The notes below the pieces were generated by a model. It searched no databases, was not told where the DNA came from, and was given only the letters and a program-made list of their open reading frames with translations. This document shows positions 9,851-20,414 of a stretch of 64,000 bases of DNA, piece after piece. The stretch's first letter is position 1. Each line of letters opens with the position of its first letter. The DNA is from Mycoplasma ovis str. Michigan (GTDB lineage: Bacteria; Bacillota_I; Bacilli_A; Mycoplasmatales; Mycoplasmoidaceae). The position numbers were made by a program, and so were the translations under genes. Where the stretch lies: contig NC_023062.1 of assembly GCF_000508245.1 (NCBI RefSeq), forward strand, positions 248,001 to 312,000. Direction: 5' to 3'.

Positions 9851-11047
9851 TGTTTATTTAGGAATTCAACAGTAGTTTTTAGTCTAAGCTCTAACGATAA
9901 TATTTTCACTTTAGGAGATTTCATCTCCTTAGTTAATAAGAAGAATAAGAATTTAGAAAAATATACGAGGATTGGGGTCGCGGATAAGGAAATTATTTCT
10001 GGAAAAACAATAGTTAATGATCTGAATTTAAAAAGCTCCAAGATTGTCGAGACCAACTTTTTCATTTCAGATTTGATGAATGCCGGAAGGGACAGGAGGT
10101 TAGCAATTGCTCTTTATGAGGGAAAAAGCGATGCAATAACTAGTCCGAATTATCTAGTTTTCAAGGTGAATAACCCATTACTTTTGAGCAAATATCTAAT
10201 GATGATTTTAAAAAGCACTTTGAATAATTCGTGAGCACTGTATATGGCAGGTAGAGGAGTTCGGAGTGAACTTTCTTGACAGAATTTCATAAAACTGCCC
10301 ATTTCAGTACCTCCCTTGGAGGTTCAAAAAAAAGTAGTTAATAAATACGAAACTCTAGATAAAATCATTCAACTAAAGAAAAAAATAAACGAGAAACTTG
10401 AAGAGTGAATGGAAGCTTACTACCATATTTTGTTTGACAATTTAGAAGAATTCACCAATGAAACTTTTGGGAATTTGTTTGCAATCGTGAAGGGAGGGAG
10501 ACCTCCAAGATCTAATAAATATTTGGAAAAGCTTTATTTCTGCAAAGAAGGAGGAATCCCCTTCCTCCAAGTAAAAGATATTTCTAAATCTAAATGCAAA
10601 TTTGTAAGTTCAACTTCAGAACAATTAACGGAGGAAGGCTTTAAAAAATGTAAAGGTACTCTTGTTGGGGGGGGCATTTCATTTTTTGTCATCATGGAAA
10701 TTTCAAAACTATTCAAAACATTACTATAAACGAAATAAAAGTATGTTTAGCAGGAGAATTATGAGGTCTTATGACAAATTCAAACGTTGGTCTTCCCTTT
10801 CTCTTTTATTCTTTGAAAAGAAATGTTGAATGCATTTTGAGAAAGTCAACAGCTTCCACGACCATGGAAACTATCCGCAAAGATGAATTATTTTTGCACC
10901 CCATTAAACGCCCCCCCCAAAAAAAAAAACTTAATCAATAAATTCAACCAAATTTGCAATCCAATTTTTGAACTACAAAAAAATAATGAACAGATAATTA
11001 CTAAATGTTTGAGATTGCAAAAATGTATAGTTGAGACTTTAGATTAG
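9851..11047 (+). pseudogene. hsdS: type I restriction specificity subunit HsdS, split by two homopolymer tracts
   Basis: Frame 2 from 9851 encodes a first target-recognition half (LGDFISLV ... ), a central PPLEVQKKVV helix and the start of a second half (LFAIVKGGRPPRS, IPFLQVKDIS). At G8 (10667-10674) the frame is lost; the rest of the second half continues in another frame (AGELWGLMTNSN, SLKRNVE, STASTTMETIRKDEL). At C8-A11 (10911-10929) it shifts back and ends with the helical tail LINKFNQICNPIFELQ. Nine G and seven C (or ten A) would give one full protein. No ATG, GTG or TTG fits the first half; ATT at 9902 is possible. No hsdM or hsdR lies nearby. Either phase-OFF or a dead gene. Confidence 0.72.
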
Positions 11048-11118
11048 TTCGTTCGTAGGACTAAATATAATTAAAGTCTCTAGGGGGAAAGAACTAGTTA
11101 ATACAAATAATTTTTATT

Positions 11119-11733
11119 TTGACTATTAGTCCAAAAGCTTTAATTGCAGTAGCCTCTATGGCTGGTGGTTGTATCGGGGTGCCTCTGTGTCTGTGGAGGG
11201 CACAAAGTTCTTCAATGGACTTATCGCAATCCCTCAAGCCTTTAAGCGGAACTTCTTTAACGGCGAGAACTACTGACACACCTAAAGAGAAAAAGAGTGT
11301 CGTTAAAGGAAGATGCGATATTACCTCCTTTGAAGCCGGAGTCGGAGATTTTCTTACAAAACAACACAAAAGAGAAGGGGATTAAAAAGAAGTAATTTGT
11401 AAAAATTCTAGCGTTGAAGATGATGGTTATATAACTCTTCCCAACACTTGAACAGGATTATTCCCGCAAATTATTCTTTCTGCACAAACTGCTGGAGGTG
11501 GTTCAGATCAAAAATTAGATATAAGTGCTGAGACAAAACAAGAAGAGGGTGTTTCAGGAAGTGTTATGGTAGCTATTTTTAGTGGAAAAGGGTTAAAAGA
11601 TACTGTAAAAGGGAAATGGGAAGAAACGGATGAGAAGTTAGAAAATAAAAGAGCAGTTTCGGTAACAATACAAGAAGGAGGTTGAAAAGATAATGTAATA
11701 TATCTCCTCCTCCCTCCCCTCACTGAAGAATAA
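11119..11733 (+). pseudogene. family F secreted protein gene with in-frame TAA
   Basis: TTG start and lipobox-like MAGGCIG N-terminus as in the 8748 paralog. A TAA at 11383-11385 sits exactly where the paralog has Tyr in DDYVEVICKS (here GD-stop-KEVICKN), a one-base change from TAT. Downstream the frame is intact for another 115 codons with TWTGLFPQIILS and IQEGGWKDNVIYL, and ends at TAA 11731. No frameshift. The upstream part alone would give an 88-residue protein. Confidence 0.68.
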
Positions 11734-11802
11734 GAATTTATTAGTTTTTTAGTTATTTAAGATTCCGTTTAATTTTTGACTTTCAACAGTTAGTTTTTTG
11801 AT

Positions 11803-12531
11803 TTGTTTAGCTTAAAAACATTATTTTTAAATTCTGTGATTGCCGGAGGTATTTCTGCGGGAGCCTTTTCTTTGATTAATAATCAAGTTAGCTTATTTAA
11901 TACATCAACTGGAAAAGATGGGCAAGCCCTTCAAACTGTTACAGGAGAAAGTTCCTTATCAGAAATTTCTAGTACACCAAAATATCAAACTACTCTAGAG
12001 GGTGATTCTCAACAAAAACAAACTTCTACTGTTCCTTCGACAAGCCAAGCTGAAGGAGTTAAGTCGCTAGAACAAACATTAAGTAAACAGGATTTAGAAA
12101 ATTGTTCGTTTGTTGAATGAATTGATCTAAAAGAGGTTAAATTATCTGAAACATCTCTTGAATATCTTGTTGTTTATTGTGAGAATGGCAACAAAAATAA
12201 AGATAAAGTGCTGGAAGCTTCTAGATGGACAGGATGATTTCCTAAGGAGATATTTAAAGAAAAACGAGAATAACTTACAGAAAATAAGAAGTTTGAAGTT
12301 AAAACAACAACTGAAGACAGAAGTGCTGAATTTTACGATGACTTAACTGGAGATACAAATTACACTAAGTTTGAAAGTCAACAATTTAAAAAATCTATAT
12401 ATGGAAAATGGGGAGAAACATCTATAGAAGTTTTAAATGATGTGGCATACCTACTAACACCTCTCGATTTAGAAAATAATGATCGCAAAATCTATTTCTT
12501 TTTGAGAACATCAAAGAAAGTCAAGAATTAA
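11803..12531 (+). pseudogene. family F-like secreted protein gene with in-frame TAA
   Basis: TTG start, hydrophobic N-terminus (SLKTLFLNSVIAGG), Ser/Thr/Gln-rich linker, then the core with LENCSFVEW and the RWTGWFPKEIF signature. A TAA at 12271-12273 follows KEKRE, just after the signature; the frame then runs cleanly for 85 more codons to TAA at 12529 (EVKTTTED, YGKWGETS, YFFLRTS). The layout parallels 8748. Readthrough or a recent nonsense mutation would both fit. Confidence 0.63.
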
Positions 12532-12711
12532 AAATTAATGACTTAATTTTCTACTCAAAGGTTTTTAATTTTTTTCTTAGATATTCCGATTTAAAAAGAA
12601 TTAAATAAAGATTTTTTTAATAATTGTTAGTTAAGTATTAAAAATATAAAATAAATCCTTATTTTTATTAACATACACTCAAAACTTCCATAAGAGGTTT
12701 TATTTTTTAAT

Positions 12712-13389
12712 ATGGCTGTTCTTCCTAAAGTCGTAGCCACCGTTACAACCCTAGGAGGAAGTGTAGGTGCACCATTACTATTTTGAAAAACTGATAGTTC
12801 TGTGAGCTCTACACTTCAACAAGACAATCCACAAACTCATGAGGAAAACAGTTCTCGAGGAGAAAAAGTAGAAGCTAAAGGGCAAGAACCTATAACAGAA
12901 GCTGAAACTAAACTGGAAGAAGTTCAAAAACCTACAGAAGATTCTGTGCAACCCAATATTATTGGGAAGGGTGGGAATTGCAAGGTTATTGACACTTCCG
13001 AAGAAAAATCTAATATTCTTTGAAATCACTCTTATAAACGACAAGATGACTATTTAACAATTGTGTGTAAAAATACCAACCAATCAGATGAAGAAGAGAG
13101 CAAAATCCCTAGTGATTGGTTAGGATTATTGCCAAAATCGGTAATAACCAATTCTTGAAATTTGAGGTCAGGAAATACATTTGATATTACAACTAAAACT
13201 ACTTTATTGGATTCCGGAAATTTAAGTATCATCTTTAGTGGAAATAAATTTGAACATTCTTCTTTAGTTGGAGAATGTTCTCAAAGGTCAGAGGTTATAA
13301 GTGGAAAGGAAGTTACAGTTGTAAAAATGAAAGAAAATATTCCAGAAATCTTTTTGTTATTTGAGGATGAGTTGATTTCCAACAATTAA
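12712..13389 (+). CDS. family F secreted protein (intact)
   Basis: 225 residues, ATG start 7 nt after a purine-rich AAGAGG. Hydrophobic N-terminus MAVLPKVVATVTTLGG, then a Glu/Lys/Gln-rich low-complexity linker, then the core RQDDYLTIVCKN and SDWLGLLPKSV, a variant of the WTGLFPK signature. Cys pair GNCKVI and GECSQR. Two TGA Trp codons are needed. Function unknown. In the same direction as its four neighbours, so possibly one transcript, although gaps of 70-180 bp separate the genes. Confidence 0.75.
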
Positions 13390-13532
13390 AAAGATAATTG
13401 GTTTTCGCTGTATATCTATAACGAACAATATTTGGAAAACAAAACTAGGTTAATTAATAGAATTGTTCTTAAAATTCTTAAACTTGCAGGAATAAAGTTT
13501 CTTTAAGAAACCTCGAAATTTAGAGTTATTTC

Positions 13533-14087
13533 TTGTCTTTTCTAGGATCTAAACTTTTTCTATTTTCTTCTATTTTTGGCGTTGGATTATTAACTTTACC
13601 CATTACATTTTTTGGAAATAAAGTTGATTCTAGCAACTTATATAGTCGGGAAACGGAAATTAGTAATGAAGATTCTGGTGCATGCACTTTACTGGAAACC
13701 ATCGCATCTTCTGAATCATTTCCAAAGGTCGTTGGAATATCTTCTAGCGATTTGTTCTTATTTTCTTGTTCTAATAAATTCTTGAATGAAGAAGAGGGGG
13801 ATGTTTTAATGGCATGATTTCCAAAATCTTTATTTAAGGATGATGTTGCTGTAGGAGAAAATGTTGAAAACGAAATAGATATGACTTATGAAGTTGTTTG
13901 AAATAAAAATCAAGTAGTCTTCAAAAGTGATAAATTTACTGATTCAAACCTACTAATTACTACTTGACAAGATTTGAAGCAGGATGAAGAAGCAATTAAA
14001 TTAACCACAAATTTACAAAAAGATACACAAAGTAATATTTATGTATTTGGAGAATTAAGTGATTGCGGATCAGAAGAACTTTTATAA
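13533..14087 (+). CDS. family F-like secreted protein (intact, short)
   Basis: 184 residues, TTG start. N-terminal hydrophobic segment (FLGSKLFLFSSIFGVGLLTLP). The Ser/Thr linker of the other members is nearly absent, and the core begins early with GACTLLE. LFLFSCSN and MAWFPKSLF are the equivalents of VICKS and WTGLFPK. Ends with CGSEELL. Last gene of the tandem set. No known function. Confidence 0.7.
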
Positions 14088-14546
14088 CTTAAAAAGGTTA
14101 GTTTAGGCTTTAACTGATTTTTTTAATTTCATTTTTTAGATCTAAGAAATTGTTCTATTTCTTTTTTTCCAATTATGTTCATAAGGCACATATTGATTCG
14201 GGAATAAGAAATATTCTTTACTAATTTTCTTAATTCTTCAATAGTTGTTAATTTACAAAAAATATCTTGGTTTTGATATTTTTCTGGATAATTTTTATAT
14301 CTTCAAGACTTATATTTCTACGTCAGATTTTTTCATAATTATGTCCCCAACTAGAATATTGTGGGGAGGGGAAATAAACAACTGACTGGCCGAAAAAGAG
14401 GATTTATTAACATGTCTTATTCAGCGCTTATCAGGGATTTCCCTTCCTTTTACAAATAAGCGACTATAGCGCATGGAAAAACTAATTTTCTAAGGGTCTT
14501 TAATTAGTTTTTCAATACAAGAGAAACAAATTAATTAATAAATAGT
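14088..14546 (-). pseudogene. decayed minus-strand coding remnant
   Basis: On the minus strand several short frames read in series: a piece around 14474-14330 containing KGREIPDKRW and SASQLFISPPHN, then pieces with WGHNYEKIW and ISLEDIKI, and one ending near 14137 with EELRKLVKNISYSRINMC. They lie in different frames with stops between them, so one protein gene appears to have decayed. SPPHN recalls the SPPY box of DNA methylases but is too little to name it. Confidence 0.35.
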
Positions 14547-15335
14547 TTGAGGTTTTCGGGGGGGGCATTTATAAAGGAAAAGATTGCCGGAAGTTGCATA
14601 TTATTGTTGGGTGGCACTACTGTTACAGGATTGGCCTGTACAGAAATTTATCAACAAGGAGTATCTAGTGCTTTGGGAAAACTTGGTGGCTGAGTTGCCA
14701 AGGTATTTAACTATGAAGGATCTTCATCATCTTCAACAACATCTTCTAAGCCACTGGATCCCATAACTCCTATGAAAGAAGCTTGAGGTAAATTATCTGA
14801 AGTGACGAAGAGTGTGGTTGGGATCGTTCCCACAAGTTATCAATGGATCCAAGAAAGTGACAATTCTAAGTTTTTGGTAGATTTTCTTAAAAGCTTTTGA
14901 AATTTCAGTTTTGCAAAAAATATAGTTTTTAATTTCCACACGTCTGTTCGCGCGTGACTTGGAGTACTATTTGATTCAGAATCTTTGTCTAAATTTCCCG
15001 ATGCTTTTAAAACGTTTAAAGTTCTTGCAAAATTTCTTAGTAAAACGGAAGTTGCGAAAAATGGAGAAAAAGATATGATTAACTGACTATATTTGAGATT
15101 GATGGTTAATCCCAGACGAACCATTAATATCTTAAAAAGAGGAACGAAAGATGGAAAAGTCGAAGAGGATAAATTGAAATGTAACGGGGCAGGAAAGAAA
15201 GGAAAAAAGGGGAAAGAGGCAAATCTTCCTTTAGGTATTTGTTTTATTTGTAAGGACGGAAAAACATTATTAGAACATATGAAAAAATTTTTAAAAGAAG
15301 GTACTATTCCTGAAGCTACGAAGAAAAAAACATAA
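14547..15335 (+). CDS. family E lipoprotein, G8 tract next to the start, in frame
   Basis: 262 residues starting at TTG 14547. G8 (14558-14565) occupies codons 4-7 (MRFSGGAFIKEK), then a lipoprotein signal ending TGLAC. Mature region: Ser-rich linker, a Trp-rich helical middle (SFWNFSFAKN, VRAWLGVLFDSES), and a Lys/Gly-rich loop before GICFICKDG. Close paralog of 7333-8109 on the other strand, 6.5 kb away; the downstream flanks differ. Both copies are currently in frame. Confidence 0.83.
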
Positions 15336-15569
15336 TAATCTGATCGATTAGTTTTTTTGTCTTAAAGTGATTCTTTAAATTCATTCATTTATAAGTTTTT
15401 TATGAGTCCACAAATAACCTTTTTTTGATAAATTGATTTAATTCAAGGAGGAGTTGTCACTGGGGAAATATCCTAGAGAGAATATATTAATTTCTCCATT
15501 TATTTCGAAAAGGGCATCTCGGGAAAAACAAAAAAATACCCAAATTAAGGTAAATTAAGATCTAGTTGT

Positions 15570-15971
15570 ATGGACTTGCTTCTAGAGACTAAAAAAAATT
15601 TCTACAACCTGCAAGGAGATGTAGAAAAAAGCAAAGTCTTTAAGAAAATAAAATCGGGAGATATTGTTTTAGTTCAAGAAAAAATTATTGATGAAAAGAA
15701 AAAAGAAAGAATTCAAAAATTTGAGGGAATACTTATAAGAAAAAGGGGTTCTTTGTTAGCGGAAAATATTCTTTTGAGAGAAAAATTAAAGAACCATTGA
15801 GTTGAAAAAGCTTTTTTCATTCATTCCCCTTTAGTTCACAAGATTGAAAAAATAAGAGATGGAAGATCTAGAAGAGCTTACCTTTCCTATTTAAGAAACC
15901 CTGAATCTCTTCCTCTTAAACTAAAAAGATTAAAGGCTAAAACAGTTAATCAACCTAAAACTAAAAAATAA
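15570..15971 (+). CDS. rplS: 50S ribosomal protein L19
   Basis: 133 residues, a little longer than the usual ~115. The L19 fold motifs are visible: SGDIVLVQEKIID, ERIQKFEGILIRKRG, FFIHSPLVHKIEKIRDGRSRRAYLSYLR. The N- and C-terminal extensions are lysine-rich. rpsU follows after 2 nt, so the two ribosomal genes are probably one transcript. One TGA Trp codon. ATG start chosen for the match to the family N-terminus. Confidence 0.95.
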
Positions 15972-15973
15972 AT

Positions 15974-16144
15974 ATGCCAGTAATAAAGGTCAAAGACAGT
16001 GAATTAGAACAAGCTTTAATTGAATTCAAGAAACTTGCTATTGAAGTTAAGAGAACGGCTATGAGATATCTTTTTCACTTAAGACCTGCTCTTCAAAAGA
16101 AAGAAAAAAAGAAAAGAGCTGACATGAGAAGAAAATTCTACTAG
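15974..16144 (+). CDS. rpsU: 30S ribosomal protein S21
   Basis: 56 residues, typical for S21. MPVIKVKDSELEQALIEFKK opens as in other S21 proteins and the basic tail KKEKKKRADMRRKFY follows. Starts 2 nt after rplS. It is short enough to be missed by length cut-offs. Confidence 0.92.
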   Translation: MPVIKVKDSELEQALIEFKKLAIEVKRTAMRYLFHLRPALQKKEKKKRADMRRKFY

Positions 16145-16194
16145 TAATTGTTCGAAGTTTCTTGTTATCTGTTGATAAACTACTAGTATAGCCT

Positions 16195-16455
16195 ATGAAA
16201 GCAGTTGAATATGTAATTCAGGATGAAGTGGGCCTTCATGCAAGACCTGCTTCTAAATTAGTTCAATCTCTTTCTAAATATCAATCAGCTGTATTTTTGG
16301 AATTTGAAGGGAAGAGAGCTAATGCTAAATCTATTATTAATCTAATGTCCTTGGGCGTTACTGGTAAATCCAAAGTTGTATTTCATATTGAAGGGGAAGA
16401 TGAAGAAGAATTATCTAATTCATTGGTTAATATACTAGCAGAACACGGAATTTAA
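16195..16455 (+). CDS. ptsH: phosphocarrier protein HPr of the PTS
   Basis: 86 residues, the usual size. HPr passes phosphate from Enzyme I to sugar-specific EIIA proteins. His15 in GLHARPA is the phosphorylation site and Ser46 in KSIINLMSLG is the HPr-kinase site. Start ATG. The gene is directly followed by the A-B-C accessory cassette; a decayed copy of its 3' half lies at 52150-52310, next to another family A gene. Confidence 0.96.
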   Translation: MKAVEYVIQDEVGLHARPASKLVQSLSKYQSAVFLEFEGKRANAKSIINLMSLGVTGKSKVVFHIEGEDEEELSNSLVNILAEHGI

Positions 16456-16523
16456 AAGGGCGTTAATTAGAAGTTTCTAAGAATTATAGAAAAGATATAG
16501 GTTTACCTGTAAATATTTTCAAC

Positions 16524-17450
16524 ATGAGTAAGTTAATTGGAATTCTTACTGCAAGTGGGGTGCCAGTTACTGTTCTAGCTTTCGCTGGGGGGGGCGTATT
16601 GGATGGAAGTTTTTCTAGAGAAATAAAGATTTCTTCAGATTCAAGTAATGGAGATAAACAGTATATTAGTTTTTTTAAAGACTTTAACGGAAGTTCCGAT
16701 CACGATTCAGGCTTATTCATAAAAACCACACTTAAAACAGAACGATTTGGTGGAGTAGGTTCAGAGTTAAAGGGAGCTTTAGGAATTAAATTAAGTTCTG
16801 TTACAGATCAGACCAAAGAAGAAAGTAAGCCTTGAGTGATGATCGGAAGTGCTGAAGGCGGTATGTTCTACATACCTGGTTGAAGAGTAACTGATTGAAC
16901 AGGAGCTGCGAGAAAAATTAATAGGCAATACAAAACTTGAAAAGACTGATTTATGGGTACAACATTTACAAAAAATGAAGATAGTGTGGGTCCAGATGTA
17001 TGATGTGATAAAGCTTTTGAAAAATACAAAGGATTTTTGACTGGTCCTTTGAAGATAGTTATTCAGAAGGAAAAGCCAATTTTTGCCGGAAATACAAATG
17101 GAGGAGAAATTAAGATTTTTGCAAATAAGAATAGTGGTACTTCTTCAGTGAATTTCGGGAAAACTGGTTGTGATTATGCACAAGGATTTGCTTGATTGGG
17201 TAGTCAAGCTGTAATTGTTGGAAATTGAGAGAAAGGAACAAAAGATGCTACAAAGAATGTAAGTAGAACATTTAAGGGATTAACAAATTGAGGAATTGAT
17301 GCAGTCAAAGGAGTTAATTTAGGTGAGTTGAATGGTTTAATTTTGGACAGAATAGATCGAATTTCTATAACTTCAGAAGGAATAAAAGACTCTAGAGGAC
17401 ATTTCATAAAGTGAAATCCAAAATATAATCCAACAATCAAGATTAATTAA
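16524..17450 (+). CDS. family A secreted/surface protein, G8 tract, in frame (ON)
   Basis: 308 residues. Signal-like N-terminus almost identical at DNA level to the 3312 copy up to the G8 tract (16587-16594), while the body differs by many substitutions. The blocks seen in the 3312 copy recur (WVMIGSAEGG, WFMGTTFTKN, LNGLILDRIDRISITSEG). TGA Trp codons throughout. It sits between ptsH and guaA, with ptsH ending 68 bp upstream. Probably the parental cassette, because scraps of both neighbours are found at other family A loci. Function unknown. Confidence 0.85.
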
Positions 17451-17464
17451 AGATTCTTTAGGAA

Positions 17465-17656
17465 TTGTTACCAATTCAATACTTTTTGCCTTTGGTAATA
17501 ATGGGTGTAGGAGGAGCTTTTGTAGCAGGTACCTTTAATAGATTACAAACTGAAACTAGAATTGATAGATCAGAGTTTGAACAAGGAATCTCCGTAAGCA
17601 ATATTTATAAAGCACAAGGAGCGGGGATTAAAAGGTTTTTGGGAGGCAACAAATAA
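17465..17656 (+). CDS. family B small membrane-anchored protein (TTG start)
   Basis: 63 residues, begins 14 nt after the family A stop with TTG. MLPIQYFLPLVIMGVGGAF anchor, RLQTETRIDRSEFEQ middle and KRFLGGNK tail. Close to 4247-4435. Its constant position after family A genes argues for joint function. Confidence 0.75.
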   Translation: MLPIQYFLPLVIMGVGGAFVAGTFNRLQTETRIDRSEFEQGISVSNIYKAQGAGIKRFLGGNK

Positions 17657-17821
17657 CACTGAAATAAAAGGTAAATTAATCACATCAAAAAGTTTTAGTT
17701 TAGCTTTAAAACTGCTTTTAAAAGAAAATTTATTGGCGAAAATTTAGTAATTCATCTTCTTTTTTTCAAAATTCACTTTGAAGAACTGAATTTTTAGTTA
17801 TCACTACAATAAAGAGTGCTT

Positions 17822-18688
17822 ATGGCATTTGGATTGTTATTTCTTAAAAAAATTCTTATTTTGGGAGGAGTTGTGGGCGCTCCAGTCTCTTTAGTTTTTT
17901 CAGACTTTTACAGCAAAGGAGCGAAGCTGGAGGTTATGAGTGACGAGGCAACCCAAGTGACTGGCCAGAAAAAGGTAGCAATATTAGTGGCGAATAATAA
18001 CAAGATTAAGAGTGGAAATGGAAGTATAGATTGCACAAAATCTGAAAATCAGAAAAAATTGTTTGGAATAGGTCTGTTGTCAGAAATTAATAGCAAACAA
18101 GTAGTAGGTGACTTAATTAAAGGAGGTTTGGTTCCTGTCGGTTGCACAAAAGAGAGTAAATTGGAAATTGCTGGAAATCCTGCTAATTTTTGGTATGGAG
18201 TTCTGGATTACGAAAATGTTGTTGTTGAGCTATTGCAAGTCGGAACCTATACAAATGAACACAAAAAGGGACAAAAGGAATGAATTAGCTGAGATGATAA
18301 AGTTGGAAAATGAAAATCAGAGCAAGCAAATGAAATCGATTTAAAGCCTTATGACAAGTGTTTTAATAAGAAATTGCCTCTTCTGAGTGAACCATTGAAA
18401 AAAGCCTTTTCAGATGAAAAAATTAAAGATGATGACAATAGAAAAATTAAATTAAATAGCTTTCCTGATTGTAAAGATCAGGTGTTCAGCAATCAAGTAA
18501 TGACTATTTACACAAAAAATGGAACAGGAGAAAAGTGACAAGCAGGAAGCAGTGGCTGAGGTGCATTTAAAGGAGCATATGGAGATCGTCTAAGTAATAT
18601 TAGAGTCGGTGATCGAAAAATCGGGACCAGCGATGGAAAGATTTTCTATGAGTTCCCGAGAACAGTGACCTTAAAGAACAAAAGTTAG
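17822..18688 (+). CDS. family C secreted protein
   Basis: 288 residues; ATG at 17822 preferred over GTG at 17816 because the 4661 paralog starts at the same point. Hydrophobic N-terminus LLFLKKILILGGVVGAPVSLVF. Conserved cysteines at IDCTK, PVGCTK, DKCFNKKLPLL and SFPDCKDQVFSNQ. It has about 23 residues (around the KGQKEWISW segment) that the 4661 copy lacks. Ends 56 bp before the guaA stop, convergent. Function not recognised. Confidence 0.78.
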
Positions 18689-18743
18689 AAAGTTATTCTT
18701 AAGGTCTAAATCTTTTGTTTTATTAAAGAAATTATTAATTAAT

Positions 18744-20330
18744 TTATTCTCACTCTATAGTTCCTGCAGGTTTAGTAGTTAAGTCATAAAGAACTCTACT
18801 CACTTCACTAAAAGAAGAAACCAGTTTATTTCCTGTAGTTATTAAGTTATCTATAGAAATATGACTTACATTTGCACTCATAAAGTCTCTAGTCTTAATT
18901 GCTCTAATTACAACAGAATAGCCCAATAATCTCTGATCTCCCTTAACCCCTACAGACTTATCAGATAGTAATATAGGGAAATACTGATCACTATATTTCT
19001 CTAACTTTCTAATTAAAAATTCTTTTTCAAGAAATTGTTGAATTGAACCAAGTAATTCAACTTTTTCCTTTGTTACTTCACCAATAACTCTAATAGCCAA
19101 GCCTGGACCGGGAAAAGGTTGTTTATAAGTTAAAAAATTAGGAATGTTTAGAAGTAACCCTAACTTTCTGACTTGATCTTTAAATAAACTAGAAAAAGGC
19201 TCTACAAGCTCAATATCTTGTAGTAGCTCAGAATGTAAAACATTGTGATGAGATTTAATAGTGTCACTCTCTTCCCCTTCTTTGCCAGTCTCCACTTTAT
19301 CTGAACGCAATGTTCCTTGAGCAAATGAATCAACTCCTTTAAGTTTCAGTTCTTTAGCAACAGAACTAATACTCTTTCAATACTCTTCAGAGATTATTTT
19401 TCTCTTTTGCTCAGCAACTTTAACTCCCTTTAATCTTTCAAAAATACTATCTCCCCAATTAATTACCTCAAAATTTTCAAATTTTGATGAAAAATAATCA
19501 ATCACTTCTTTTTCATAGTTTTCGGGATACAGGCCTGTAGAGATATATATTGGATATATATCTTTTGAGGGAATTATTTTTCCTAAAAGATGAATAAGTA
19601 CACTAGAATCTAATCCTCCAGAAACAGCAATAAGAATTTTTTTATTTCTTAATTGTTCTGAATATTTATTTACTAATTCATCTAATTGTTGTTCTGATTC
19701 TTTTGTTAAATCAGTAATTGCTGTAGTTTCAGTATTTAATCCAGACAAAATCAGAAAATTTCTAATAATCTGTTCCCCATAATCAGATTCATCTAATTCT
19801 GGATGATACTGAATAGTATAAATAGGTTTAGTAGTATGAGCAGATATTAAGTTTTTTCCTTCTCCAGTAGCTAAAGAATAATATCCTAAACCTAATTTAG
19901 TTACACTATCTGTAAAAGATGCTCAACCTCTAAATTTAAGTGGAACATTGTGAAATATTGGATGATTTCTATCTCTAGTTACCTCTATCGGTCCATATCA
20001 AGGACCAAGAGAAGAAGATACTTTTCCGTCAAAAATATAGTGAATTAATTGCATTCCAAAGCAAATTCCAAAAATAGGAGTATTTTGGTAATTAATAATT
20101 TGTTCTTTAATTCAACCAAAAAATGGAGTTTTAGAAAAATTAATTACTGAAAAAGGACTTCCAGAGATTATTATGGCTTTGTAATTTGAAAAACAAAAGG
20201 AAGAATTTGGTATTATCTGACTATTTACTATCAGTCTTTGAATTTTTATTTGAAAATTTTGAAGCTTCCTTTCAAGAACAGAACTATATTGGGATCCTAA
20301 ATCTATTAACAGTAATTCTTGGTTGCTAAT
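18744..20330 (-). CDS. guaA: GMP synthase (glutamine-hydrolysing), AUU start
   Basis: Converts XMP to GMP using glutamine and ATP. 528 residues in the normal order: class I glutaminase (nucleophile in GICFGMQ, His in YHPELDES), ATP-pyrophosphatase P-loop AVSGGLDSSV, and dimerisation domain with PFPGPGLAIRVIGEV; the C-terminus is PAGTIEWE, with the Trp encoded by TGA. There is no ATG, GTG or TTG between the upstream in-frame TAG and the conserved LLLIDLGSQYSS; ATT at 20330 gives the expected N-terminus. It is a purine salvage gene. A scrap of its 3' end occurs at 5490-5580. Confidence 0.95.
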
Positions 20331-20414
20331 TGTCTAAAAAAATTACCTTAATTATTGTCCTGAAATATTTTTAAACATAGAGACTCCAGAAGAAAGTTAA
20401 GAATCAAATTAAAT

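Noticed and set aside
10919-10929. A11 run as a separate phase switch
   Set aside because: A/T runs of this size are expected in an AT-rich genome; it may contribute to the hsdS shift, but the adjacent C8 is the more telling tract.
14330-14474. DNA methyltransferase from a SPPHN motif on the minus strand
   Set aside because: Only one short motif in a decayed stretch, no SAM-binding motif; not enough to name.
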